A stretch of DNA of 64,000 nt from Methylomonas sp. 11b (GTDB taxonomy: Bacteria > Pseudomonadota > Gammaproteobacteria > Methylococcales > Methylomonadaceae), in assembly GCF_000515215.1 (NCBI RefSeq), contig NZ_KI911557.1:1571586-1635585 (forward strand), written 5' to 3'. The notes below the pieces were generated by a model, which was given only the letters and a program-made list of their open reading frames with translations, was not told the origin of the DNA and did no database searches. The position numbers and the translations under genes are program-made. Position 1 is the first letter of the stretch. The number at the start of each line of letters is the position of its first letter. Below are positions 8,633 through 18,121 of this stretch, one piece after another.

Positions 8633-10762
8633 ATGGCATTAAAAGTACCTGTTGCCGATGTTGGCGGCACTAAACAAGCCGGTTTGCCTGGGGTAAGGCA
8701 GCAAGGCAGTTTTACCGCAGCCGACTTTACCAATCAAACCGAAATGATGGGCTTAGAGGCGGCGAGCAATGCCCTGCAAAACGTGCAGCGCGTGTCGATG
8801 TCGTTAATGGCTAAAGAGATCGATGATGCTAATCGCTTGCGAGTTAGAGACGCTGCAAACCAGTTAACCCAGTTTGATCAAGATTCTGCCTTTTCGGAAA
8901 ACGGTTGGCGCAACCAGACCGGCGCGGCGGTGTTTAGCCAGGAGAACAGCAAACCGCTGACTGATAACGTGCTGGAAAGCCGCCAGGAGCGCATCAATAC
9001 CTTGATGCAAAGCTTGGGCAACGATACCCAGCGCTTGGCGTTTAAAGAACATGCGGACAGTACCGGGCTGCAATTGCGCGGGCATTTAATGGGCCATGAG
9101 GCCGAGCAGCATCGTGTTTACAAGCGCGGTGTTCTGTCAGCCGGCATTGATAGCGCCTCTCGCAATATGGCGTTGTACTACAACGATCCTGAGCAATTGC
9201 GCACCTCTATCGACAGCATTGCCCAATACAGCAAAGATTTGGGCCACCTGGAACACGGTAGCGAAGAGATAGGCATTGAGAACGGTAAACGGCAAATATC
9301 CAGTGCGATAAGCGCCGCTATCGAAGCCAGCTTGGCCCAAAGCGACCACGCCAGCGCCACGCGCATTCTGCACGACTTCAGCAAAGACATGGACAGCAAT
9401 TCCATGTTGAAAGCGTACAAGCTGATCACCGACGAACAAGAGCGGCGGACCGCCTTGGACGTTGGCCAAGTCGTGATTGGTGAACTGTATCCACGCATGC
9501 AAACCGGCGACGGTGACCGGGCGTTTAATATCTTATTGGGGGCGGAATCCGGCGGCCGGCAGTTTGATAAAACCGGCGCGCCTATTACCAGTCCGAAAGG
9601 CGCAACAGGCATTGCCCAAGTCATGCCCGACACCGGTCCGGAAGCGGCCAAGTTGGCCGGGGTGCCTTGGGATGAAAACCGCTTTAGAACCGATGCCGAT
9701 TACAACATGGCTTTAGGCAAAGCTTATTTTGGCAAGCAGCTGACCGATTTTAAAGGCGACTTGGCCAAGGCTTACGCGGCTTACAATTCCGGCCCAGCGG
9801 CCACACAAGCGGCCATTATGAAAGGCGGCGCCAATTGGCTGGCCCAACTACCTACCGAAACCCAACAGTACGTCAGCAAGAACATGAACGCCTTCGCCGC
9901 TGGCCAAGGCCAATATGAGCGCCCTACCTTGCAAGATGCCCAACAAGCCGCCCTGGACAAGCTAGGCCCAAACCGCAGCGCGTCTTTGGAAAAAGAAACC
10001 TTGGCCGTGGTCGAAAAGCACTACAACGAGCAAACCAAAGCCATCAAACAGCGCGAAGAAGAAGCCACGGGCAATGCCATGCGGCAGATATTAGCCAACG
10101 GTGGCAAGTGGTCAGACTTACCGGCGCAAGTGCGCGGCCAGGTGCCGGTGAATGACGTTGAAAAAGTGATGAACTTTGCCAAGCGCGTGAACGCCGGCGA
10201 ACCTATCGAAACCGACTGGGGCTTGTATTACCGGTTTAAAACCGACGAGCGCTTATTGATGGGCAGTAACTTGATGGCCTTCCGCGACAAGCTGGGCGAT
10301 TCTGAATTTAAGCAGTTGACCGAAGAACAGCAAAAGCTAGGCAACCGCAGCGAAACCACCTTAACGCAACTGCGCACACCCAAACAAATCATCGATCAAT
10401 TCATGGTCGAGGCCGGCATTGATCCCACACCCAAGGAAGGCGACAAGGACGGCGCGGCCAAAGTGGGCAAGATTTGGAGCACGTTTGAAAACCGAGTGAA
10501 AGCCGCCGAGCAGGACAAAGGCAAAAAGCTGGATAGTGAAGAAATGCGCAAGGTGGCGGCTCAATTGTTTACCAGCGTTAAAGTGAAAGGCTTGTTGTTC
10601 AGCAGCGAAAAGCCGGCGGCCTTGGTTGATTTAAAAGAAGTGAAAGTACCGGACGCCGAACGTAAAGCGATTATCGACGCCTGGCGCCAAGCTCGCCCTG
10701 ATCGGCAAATTACCGAGCAGGATATTTTTACCATGTATGCCCGGAATAAGGGCTTGATGTAA
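8633..10762 (+). CDS. Internal virion protein with lytic transglycosylase domain
   Basis: The protein has 709 residues. A transglycosylase (SLT-like) domain lies at about residues 295-400: LLGAESGGRQFD with the catalytic Glu in GAESGG, then GATGIAQVMPDTG and KAYAAYNSGPAAT, the classical three motifs. The flanking parts are long alpha-helical regions rich in Gln, Asp and Ala. In T7-like phages this activity locally opens peptidoglycan while DNA is ejected. In T7 the domain is on gp16, but here it is carried by the protein in the gp15 place, with a separate giant protein downstream. Confidence 0.78.
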   Translation: MALKVPVADVGGTKQAGLPGVRQQGSFTAADFTNQTEMMGLEAASNALQNVQRVSMSLMAKEIDDANRLRVRDAANQLTQFDQDSAFSENGWRNQTGAAVFSQENSKPLTDNVLESRQERINTLMQSLGNDTQRLAFKEHADSTGLQLRGHLMGHEAEQHRVYKRGVLSAGIDSASRNMALYYNDPEQLRTSIDSIAQYSKDLGHLEHGSEEIGIENGKRQISSAISAAIEASLAQSDHASATRILHDFSKDMDSNSMLKAYKLITDEQERRTALDVGQVVIGELYPRMQTGDGDRAFNILLGAESGGRQFDKTGAPITSPKGATGIAQVMPDTGPEAAKLAGVPWDENRFRTDADYNMALGKAYFGKQLTDFKGDLAKAYAAYNSGPAATQAAIMKGGANWLAQLPTETQQYVSKNMNAFAAGQGQYERPTLQDAQQAALDKLGPNRSASLEKETLAVVEKHYNEQTKAIKQREEEATGNAMRQILANGGKWSDLPAQVRGQVPVNDVEKVMNFAKRVNAGEPIETDWGLYYRFKTDERLLMGSNLMAFRDKLGDSEFKQLTEEQQKLGNRSETTLTQLRTPKQIIDQFMVEAGIDPTPKEGDKDGAAKVGKIWSTFENRVKAAEQDKGKKLDSEEMRKVAAQLFTSVKVKGLLFSSEKPAALVDLKEVKVPDAERKAIIDAWRQARPDRQITEQDIFTMYARNKGLM

Positions 10763-10765
10763 CGC

Positions 10766-10948
10766 ATGACCCAAGGCGAAGCGGATAGGCTGTGGTTTTT
10801 GCAGTTCTTTCCGGATGCCAGTGAAAACGATATTGAATGGTTTTTGGAACGCGTCGGTATCCGCTGTGATAGCGGGTTTAATTCTATGCAGGCGCGGAAT
10901 TTGACGCATAGCGAATTTTTAATAAAGAGGAAGATAGCCCATGAGTGA
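10766..10948 (+). CDS. Small phage hypothetical protein
   Basis: This 60-residue protein begins 3 bp after the transglycosylase gene and its end overlaps the next start by 8 bp. The sequence is acidic-aromatic at first (LWFLQFFPDASENDIEWFLERVG) and basic at the end. No family was recognised. Tight coupling on both sides supports it being real. Confidence 0.45.
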   Translation: MTQGEADRLWFLQFFPDASENDIEWFLERVGIRCDSGFNSMQARNLTHSEFLIKRKIAHE

Positions 10949-11417
10949 TAGTGAAATTGAAAAAATGATTGTTGATAAAGGCCTGACGGCTCCGCGCGTG
11001 ACGCCTGGAGACATCGAGGCGAATATCAGCGAGGAACATTATTTCACAGGTGATGCAGGACATGATGCTGTTAGGTTTTCGTGGCTTTTTGCAGACCATG
11101 AAGACCCGTTAGAGCTTGCAGCCGCAAGGGAATTGCAGGAGCGAGCGAGTGTGATGAGTTTATCTGCAATTCGGACTGACATTGATATTGCAATGGGGCG
11201 GGACGGGAACAAATGGAGTTTTGATTCATTAGGCCTTTTGACGTACTGCACCTTGGTCTTGCAAAACGGTTTCACTGTTACAGGCGAAAGCGCATGCGCT
11301 AGCCCTGAAAACTTTGACGCAGAAGTGGGCCGCAAAATTGCGCGGCAAAATGCAATCAACAAAATCTGGCCGCTGATGGGGTATGAATTAAAACAAAGGA
11401 TTTTTGAAGCTTCTTGA
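10941..11417 (+). CDS. N4 gp49 / Sf6 gp66-family phage protein
   Basis: This 158-residue protein has the family core LLTYCTLVLQNGFTVTGESACASPENFDAEVGRKIARQNAINKIWPLMGY, which I recognise as the Gp49 (N4) / gene 66 (Sf6) family. Only short parts of this core are quoted elsewhere as evidence: GFTVTGESAC and NFDAEVGRKIAR. Its function is unknown; it is a frequent accessory protein of tailed phages. It sits with two other small genes between the two internal virion genes, a place where extra genes are often gained. It overlaps the next gene by four bases. Confidence 0.7.
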   Translation: MSDSEIEKMIVDKGLTAPRVTPGDIEANISEEHYFTGDAGHDAVRFSWLFADHEDPLELAAARELQERASVMSLSAIRTDIDIAMGRDGNKWSFDSLGLLTYCTLVLQNGFTVTGESACASPENFDAEVGRKIARQNAINKIWPLMGYELKQRIFEAS

Positions 11418-11647
11418 AAATGAGTGAAATTTTACAATTCAAGCATAAAAACGCCGCGATTGATCCTGATGTGGTGCTGCAAGAAGCGCAAGGCAATTAT
11501 GAAAGCGTTATCGTCATAGGGTTTGACAAGCATGAAGCGCTAGATTGCCGGGCGTCTCTCAATTTAAGCCAAGCTGAAATCCATTGGATGGTGTCGGTAT
11601 TTATGCACAAACTTTTAGCCGGCGATTATTCGGCTGACGACGATTAA
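11414..11647 (+). CDS. Small phage hypothetical protein
   Basis: This 77-residue acidic protein has the visible segments VIVIGFDKHEALDCRASLNLSQ and a C-terminal DYSADDD. It starts inside the stop of the gp49-family gene. I do not recognise a family. The next 87 bp (11648-11734) are noncoding, the only such gap in this part of the late operon, and I see no clear hairpin or promoter there. Confidence 0.45.
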   Translation: MKMSEILQFKHKNAAIDPDVVLQEAQGNYESVIVIGFDKHEALDCRASLNLSQAEIHWMVSVFMHKLLAGDYSADDD

Positions 11648-11734
11648 GCTAAGCACGCTTCCCGGTCTTTTATTCGCCACCCATCACCACAAACTTTTTG
11701 CCAATATCGGTTTTTTATTTCCTTACGGTAAACA

Positions 11735-14700
11735 ATGCCCGAACAAAACCCCTACCTTGACCAGCTGCAACAAGACAGCGAGGGAGAACTACGCCTATCG
11801 ATGATGGGTGCGGTGGATAAACAGCCCGACGATGAAGCCGCTATTCGCAAGCTGGCCAAGGATTATGATTTACCGGTTGAAGCCGTGCGGCTGGATAGGC
11901 CTACGGTTGAGCGCAAAGCCAAGCTGGACGCCATCGACTACCCTACCCTAGCCAAACAAATGCCGGCCACGGCCAGTTTGTTTAAAGATCCGAACAATGC
12001 GGCGGTGGTGTATGACGACCTAGACAACCTGGGCGCCATGGAAACCGCGCTAAAGTACGGTAAGAACATCGGCAAATCGGCGGCAGCCGGATACTTTGGC
12101 TTTGGCGAAGGCGCAGCCGGTTTGTTAGAGAGTGGCGCGGATGCCTTGGCCGGCGTAACGGGTCCGGTTGCGGATTTTCTGGGTACGCCCGATGTACTGG
12201 GCCGGCCTTTGGCGCGCGACATTAAAGCGCTGCGTACTAATCAACGCGATTGGCGGGAATATTCAACACCAAAAAGCAGCGGAAACGTGGAAGCTGGGGT
12301 GTACTCCGGTATTCAATCGCTGACGCAAAACCTATTGACCGCGCCGCTGGCCATTGCCACCAATAATCCCGGTTTAATGTTAAACACTTTGGCCGGGGTA
12401 ACCGGCGGGCAGTCTTACGGAAAAGCCCGCGACAAAGGCTTGCGCCCTGAGCAGTCCGCATTGTACGGGGCGGCGGATGCGGCGGTGGAATACGGCACGG
12501 AAATGATTCCGGTCGGTCGATTGTTTGGCGATTTAAAAGCCGGTTCCTCGGTGTTTAAAACCTTGGGCACCCAGCTGGCCGCCGAGATACCCGGGGAACA
12601 AGTGGCCACTGCGCTGCAAGATCTAAACGAATGGTCCATGCTCAACCCTGATCGCAGCTTTGGCGATTACCTGGCCGAGCGTCCGGATGCCGCGATTCAA
12701 ACCTTGATTGCCACAGTGGTGGGTACCGGCGGCATGGTCGGCACGATTAAGGCGGCGGATGCTTTGGTTAACGGCCAACGCAATAAAGCCCAGTATGCTG
12801 AACAAGCCGGCGGCTTTATTGATCAGTTAAACGAATTAGCCGGTGCCAGCAAAGTTTTAAAACGCGCCCCGGATCTGATCAAAAACCTAGCCGATATGGC
12901 TTTGGCCGATAGTGACGCGCAAAACGTGTACATCAACGCCAACACCTTGGCGCAATCTGGCGTATTGGAACAAGTGGCTGCGGCTATTCCGGATGTGGCG
13001 CGGCAGTTGCCCGATGCCTTGGCCAGCAATGGCGAAATCAAAATAGCCACCAGCGACTATTTAAGCAAAATCGCCGGCGGCAGTTACGCGCAAAGCTTGA
13101 CTGACCACTTGCGGCTGGAAGGCGACGAATTTACTCGGGCCGAAGCCAAAACCTACCAAGCCAATCATCAAGACGAGTTGAATACCACACTGGAACAGGG
13201 CTTAGCCTCCCAAGCCAAGGCCTTGGCCGCGCAGAACTCGCAACAAGCGGTTAAGGATATTGTGGCCGAGAAGCTGAACGCTATCAGCGCGTTTCCGTCC
13301 AAAACCGTCGCCGACCACAACGCCAATCTGATCGCCAGTTATTACGCCACGCAAGCCGAGCGCCTGGGCATGTCTGCTGAAAGCCTGTGGGAACGGATGC
13401 CGGTGAATGTTGAGCGAGTGATGGCGGGGAATCGGTTGTTGAGCCAAAGCACTACGCCAACCCAAGACAATGCGAACGAAGGCCCGTTTGGCCCCATATT
13501 AACCGAACACCAGCACAATGCCGCCAGCGCTATCGCCCAGCTTAAAACCTTGCAAACCGGTGAAGCTATCGGTGCTTTACATCATCCTGAAATCGGCGAT
13601 ATCGATTTGGTGTGGGGCAAGGAAGGTTCCGGGGCCAGCGATGGTTATGGCCTGGCAAAACTGATCAAATACCATCCTGAAGTCGTCGATAATCTACAAG
13701 AGATTTTATCGGCCATGCAGGTGGTATCGAGAAGTGAAAACCGCGTTAATTTAGAGTCTGTCGACCATAAAGCGGGAGTAAGGCTTAAGTGGGATAACCA
13801 AGCCAAGCATTGGCTGTTAACGGCATTTGAGAAGAGTAGCAGCGACGCCGCCACGAGGACAGACACTGACGGCATTGCTAGTGGAGATGACACAGCTCGC
13901 TCCACCATCGCTGAAGATAGTATAGATCAGGATTTAAACCAATACTATCAATCGATTGACAATAAACTAAACCAAACCCAGCGCGGGGCCTTCAACCCCG
14001 ACACCCGCACCATCACCCTGCTAGACAATGCCGATTTATCCACCTTCTTGCACGAATCCGGCCATTTGTTTTTAGAGCTGCAGTTCGATCTGGCGGCGAA
14101 TCTGGCTAAAGAAAACGACTTGGTAGGTTTGACCGATACCCAGCGCAAACTGCTGGATGATACCAACAAGCTGTTGCAGTGGTTTGGTGTGGACAGCCTG
14201 GACACTTGGTACAACATGGACTTTGAAGCCAAGCGCGGCTTTCACGAGCAGTTTGCTAAAGGCTTTGAGCAATACCTGTTTGAAGGCAATGCGCCAAGCT
14301 TGGAACTATCGCGCGTGTTTGCCAGCTTCCGGGCGTGGCTGCAACAGGTGTATCAATACCTGAAAAACTACTTTGACGATGTGCAGTTAAGCGATGACGT
14401 GCGCGGCGTGTTTGATCGGATGTTGGCCACGGATGAACAAATCGATTTAGCCCAACAAGGCCGCAGCTTGATGCCGCTGTTTAGTACCGCCGAGAAAAGC
14501 GGCCTATCTGATCAGGAGTTTGCCGAGTATCAAGCCGCTTGGAAAAACGCCACCAACGACGCCAAAGAGCAGCTGGCCTTGAAGGGCGTGCGCGATATGC
14601 AATGGTTGCAAAATGCCCGCAATCGCACCCTGAAAAACTTGCAACAACAGCATGAGGATTTGCGGCGACAAGTGCGCGCCGAAGTGCGGATGGACGTGTA

Positions 14701-17700
14701 TGCCATGCCGGTATATCAAGCCTGGCAGTTTTTAACCCGTAAGTTAACCGCCGACGACAAGTTACCCGCGAAAAAGCCAGCGGCGACTGATCCTAATATG
14801 GTCGATCCGGCGCGTGACTCGTTATTTATTGCCATCGCCAAGCTGGGTGGCCTGGACAAACAAGAAGCGGTCGAGCGCTGGAACTGGGACCAAGTGGACC
14901 GCGCGCCGATGCCGGTGTTTGGTAAGCCGGTGGTGCGTAAAACCGGCGGTTTGTCGATTGAAGCCATGGCGGAAAAGCTGTTAGATGAAGGCTATTTAAA
15001 CGCCGACAGCAACGGCAAGTTTGACATCCGCGAGTTTGAGCAGAAATTCGATGCAGAATCACGCGGCCAGGCGCAATACAGTAACCAGTTTGCCGCCGGG
15101 GATTTGTTGGGTGATATGCCCGCCGGTTCGCAAGTGGTTAATCTGTTGGGCTTGCAGGCGGCTAGGCTGGATTACTTTGAAACGGCGGCGATGGATGACA
15201 TGCATGACGATGTGTTGAAAGCCTTGCAAGATCGCAAGATGACAGCCAGCACAGGTTTGCATCCGGATATTGTGGCCGAGCTGCACGGGTTTAGCTCGGG
15301 TGATGAATTGGTGCGCGCCTTGGCCGCTGCTACGCCACCCAAAGAGCTGATCGAGCAATTGACTGATCAGCGCATGATCCAAGAGCATGCCGAGCTATCC
15401 AGCCCCAAAGCGATTGACGAAGCCGCCAACCGGGCCTTATACAACGAAGCCCGCGCCAAGTTCGTGACCACGGAAGCCAATGCCCTGGCCCAAGCCACCG
15501 GCGGCGTTAAGTTGGTGACCGGTGCCGCGAAGGAAATGGCCGGCAATATGGTCGGTCGAGTAAAGGTGAGAGACTTATCGCCCAGCTTGTACAACCGCGC
15601 GGAAGCACGGGCCAGCAAGGCAGCATTGCAAGCCGAGAAAAAGGGCGATATCGAAACCGCAGCGGCGGAAAAGCGCAACCAAGTGTTAAACGCCCAGGCA
15701 GCCAAGGCGGCCTACGATGCCCGCGACGATATCGAAAGCGGCTTGAAGTATTTGAAGAAGTTTGACGGCGGCGGCTTGCCGACGATTGCGGCCGATTACA
15801 ATGATCAGATATTGGCGATTCTGGACCGGTACGATTTTAGAAAGCTGAGCGATGCCGAGCGCAACCGCCGCGAGTTGTCCTTGTCTGAATGGTTGGCCGA
15901 GCAGGAAAACCAGGGCTTAACGCCCAATGTGCCGCCGGAGTTATTGCGAGAGCATCAGCGCATACCCTACAAAGATTTGACCGTGGAAGAACTGCGCGGG
16001 TTGATCGATACGGTTAAGCAGATTGCGCACATGGGCCGGGAGCAGAAAAAGCTGTTGGTGTTAAGCCAGAAGCGCAATTTCATGGAAATGGAAACAGAGG
16101 TGATGGACAGCATTATGCTAAATGCGGGTGACCGGGTGGCAAGTGATCGATCCGCACAAGATGCGTTTGGAAAGTTTAAAGAAGGCTTGGGCGGGTTTTT
16201 CTTTAGCCACATTCGGGCCGGGGCGATTGCCAGGGTGTTGGATGGCGGAAAAGATGGCGGGCCGATGTGGGATTACTTTGTGCGGCCGGCCAACGTGCGC
16301 GGCGAATGGGAAACCAGCAAGCGCGCCGAGTACACGCAAAAGCTGAGCAACATTATGGAGCCGGTGTTTAAAGGCGGCAAGTTAGGGGGCAAAGGTAAGT
16401 ATTTCCCCACTATCCATCGCAGCTTAAACAAAACCCAAGTGCTGGCCATAGCGTTAAACATGGGCAACGATAGCAATATGCAGCGGTTGCTGGGCGGCGA
16501 GGGTTGGACGGAAAGCCAGATAAGGCCGGTAGTGGCGACCTTGACCGCCGACGATTGGCGCACCGTGCAAAAGGTGTGGGAACTGTTTGAAGAGTTTAGG
16601 ACATTGATTGCCGACAAAGAGCGGCGATTGTATGGCAAAGAGCCCAACTGGATACCGCCAAAGCCTTTTGTGGCCATGTCCGTGGATGGGCCGATAGAGA
16701 TGGCCGGCGGTTATTACCCGGTTAAGTACGATCCAAGGGCCAGCATTGGCGCCGAACAACATGCCGACGCTGAAGAAGCACGTGCGCAACTTAAGGCGGC
16801 CTATTCTGCTGCTACCACACGTCGCAGCTTTACCAAAAATCGGGTGGATGCGGTATTGGGCCGGCCTTTGCTTTTGTCGCTAGATGGGGTGTTTAACGGC
16901 TTAAATGAAGTGATCCATGATTTGGCCTGGCATGAATGGCTGATCGATATGAATAAGGTGCTTGGTTCCCGGCGTATCGATGGCGCGATTCGGCACCATT
17001 ACGGGCCTGATTACGTGCGGGTGTTGAAGCAATGGGAAAAAGATATTGCCGGCGGCGACACTGCCACCATGCGCGGTTGGGAAAAGGCCGGGGCTTGGAT
17101 GCGGCAGAATGTCAGTGCGGCGGGCCTGTCGTTTAACTTGATGTCGGCGGCCATGCAGTTTACCGGCGTGACGCAATCATTTGTGCGGGTGGGTGCGCCG
17201 TGGGTATCGCGCGGCATGTTGCAAATGATGGGGCAGCCTAAAGAAACCATGGCGTTCGTGAACGAACGTTCTGTGTTTATGAGCAACCGCAGCCGTACCA
17301 GGTTCCGCGAGTTGTCCGAGTTGCGCAACCGGATACAGTATCAAAGCGAAGCCAAGGCCGGGTTTGATTCGGCTAAGTTCTGGTTGATTATGCGGGCCCA
17401 AGGCTTGGTGGATTATCCGACTTGGTTAGGTGGATTTTATAAAGCCCTGGCCGAAAACCACGGTGAAGATAAAGCCGCCGCGTTAGCGGACCAGGCGGTA
17501 ATCGATGCCCAAGGCGGCGGTGAAACCAAAGACTTATCTGCCATCGAAAACGACAAAAACCCGCTGAGCCGGTTGTTTACCCTGTATTACAACTTTATGG
17601 GCACCTTGCTGAATTTAGGCTTTGTCGAAACCCAAACCGAAAAAGACAAAGGCAAGCTGGCCGCCAAAATGCTGCTGTTGTTTACCGTGCCGGTGGTGCT

Positions 17701-18112
17701 GGAACATGCCTTGCGCGCGGCGTTAACGCCAGACGGCGACGACTGGGACGAAGTGGATTATGAAAAACATCTGAGGGAAATGCTGGGCGAGCTGGCCGAT
17801 AAGGTGATTGGCTTGCTGGTGTTGGTGCGGGAATTTAAAGAGCCTATCAAATATGCAATCGGCCTGAGTGACCAAGTACGCAATTACGAAGGCCCGACTG
17901 GTTTGCGCCTGGTGGGTGATTCCGGCGACTTGGCCGTACAAGCCCAGCAAGGCGACTTTGACGCCGCTTTCCGCAAGGCCTTTATCAACGTAATGGGCGA
18001 CGTGACCGGCCTACCCTCTGCACAAATCAACAAAACCTGGACCGGCGCCGAAGCGCTGGCCGATGACAACACCGATAACACCGCGGCCTTGCTGCTGGGC
18101 TTTAAAAAATAA
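11735..18112 (+). CDS. Giant polyvalent ejected protein (2125 residues)
   Basis: This is one open frame of 6.4 kb. N-terminal residues about 95-125 are small and hydrophobic (AAAGYFGFGEGAAGLLESG). Residues about 605-700 look like a phage barnase/EndoU/ColicinE5/RelE-like nuclease domain (GEAIGALHHPEIGDIDLVWG at its start). Residues about 770-780 carry an HExxH metal motif (FLHESGHLFLE). A coiled coil lies at about 955-990 (RTLKNLQQQHEDLRRQVRAE). The last 250 residues have hydrophobic segments (LLLFTVPVVLEHALRAAL). Such multi-domain proteins ('polyvalent proteins') are injected with phage DNA. Its position between internal virion and tail fibre genes matches T7 gp16. Domain calls are from motif reading only. 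Confidence 0.72.
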   Translation: MPEQNPYLDQLQQDSEGELRLSMMGAVDKQPDDEAAIRKLAKDYDLPVEAVRLDRPTVERKAKLDAIDYPTLAKQMPATASLFKDPNNAAVVYDDLDNLGAMETALKYGKNIGKSAAAGYFGFGEGAAGLLESGADALAGVTGPVADFLGTPDVLGRPLARDIKALRTNQRDWREYSTPKSSGNVEAGVYSGIQSLTQNLLTAPLAIATNNPGLMLNTLAGVTGGQSYGKARDKGLRPEQSALYGAADAAVEYGTEMIPVGRLFGDLKAGSSVFKTLGTQLAAEIPGEQVATALQDLNEWSMLNPDRSFGDYLAERPDAAIQTLIATVVGTGGMVGTIKAADALVNGQRNKAQYAEQAGGFIDQLNELAGASKVLKRAPDLIKNLADMALADSDAQNVYINANTLAQSGVLEQVAAAIPDVARQLPDALASNGEIKIATSDYLSKIAGGSYAQSLTDHLRLEGDEFTRAEAKTYQANHQDELNTTLEQGLASQAKALAAQNSQQAVKDIVAEKLNAISAFPSKTVADHNANLIASYYATQAERLGMSAESLWERMPVNVERVMAGNRLLSQSTTPTQDNANEGPFGPILTEHQHNAASAIAQLKTLQTGEAIGALHHPEIGDIDLVWGKEGSGASDGYGLAKLIKYHPEVVDNLQEILSAMQVVSRSENRVNLESVDHKAGVRLKWDNQAKHWLLTAFEKSSSDAATRTDTDGIASGDDTARSTIAEDSIDQDLNQYYQSIDNKLNQTQRGAFNPDTRTITLLDNADLSTFLHESGHLFLELQFDLAANLAKENDLVGLTDTQRKLLDDTNKLLQWFGVDSLDTWYNMDFEAKRGFHEQFAKGFEQYLFEGNAPSLELSRVFASFRAWLQQVYQYLKNYFDDVQLSDDVRGVFDRMLATDEQIDLAQQGRSLMPLFSTAEKSGLSDQEFAEYQAAWKNATNDAKEQLALKGVRDMQWLQNARNRTLKNLQQQHEDLRRQVRAEVRMDVYAMPVYQAWQFLTRKLTADDKLPAKKPAATDPNMVDPARDSLFIAIAKLGGLDKQEAVERWNWDQVDRAPMPVFGKPVVRKTGGLSIEAMAEKLLDEGYLNADSNGKFDIREFEQKFDAESRGQAQYSNQFAAGDLLGDMPAGSQVVNLLGLQAARLDYFETAAMDDMHDDVLKALQDRKMTASTGLHPDIVAELHGFSSGDELVRALAAATPPKELIEQLTDQRMIQEHAELSSPKAIDEAANRALYNEARAKFVTTEANALAQATGGVKLVTGAAKEMAGNMVGRVKVRDLSPSLYNRAEARASKAALQAEKKGDIETAAAEKRNQVLNAQAAKAAYDARDDIESGLKYLKKFDGGGLPTIAADYNDQILAILDRYDFRKLSDAERNRRELSLSEWLAEQENQGLTPNVPPELLREHQRIPYKDLTVEELRGLIDTVKQIAHMGREQKKLLVLSQKRNFMEMETEVMDSIMLNAGDRVASDRSAQDAFGKFKEGLGGFFFSHIRAGAIARVLDGGKDGGPMWDYFVRPANVRGEWETSKRAEYTQKLSNIMEPVFKGGKLGGKGKYFPTIHRSLNKTQVLAIALNMGNDSNMQRLLGGEGWTESQIRPVVATLTADDWRTVQKVWELFEEFRTLIADKERRLYGKEPNWIPPKPFVAMSVDGPIEMAGGYYPVKYDPRASIGAEQHADAEEARAQLKAAYSAATTRRSFTKNRVDAVLGRPLLLSLDGVFNGLNEVIHDLAWHEWLIDMNKVLGSRRIDGAIRHHYGPDYVRVLKQWEKDIAGGDTATMRGWEKAGAWMRQNVSAAGLSFNLMSAAMQFTGVTQSFVRVGAPWVSRGMLQMMGQPKETMAFVNERSVFMSNRSRTRFRELSELRNRIQYQSEAKAGFDSAKFWLIMRAQGLVDYPTWLGGFYKALAENHGEDKAAALADQAVIDAQGGGETKDLSAIENDKNPLSRLFTLYYNFMGTLLNLGFVETQTEKDKGKLAAKMLLLFTVPVVLEHALRAALTPDGDDWDEVDYEKHLREMLGELADKVIGLLVLVREFKEPIKYAIGLSDQVRNYEGPTGLRLVGDSGDLAVQAQQGDFDAAFRKAFINVMGDVTGLPSAQINKTWTGAEALADDNTDNTAALLLGFKK

Positions 18113-18121
18113 GGGGACTTT

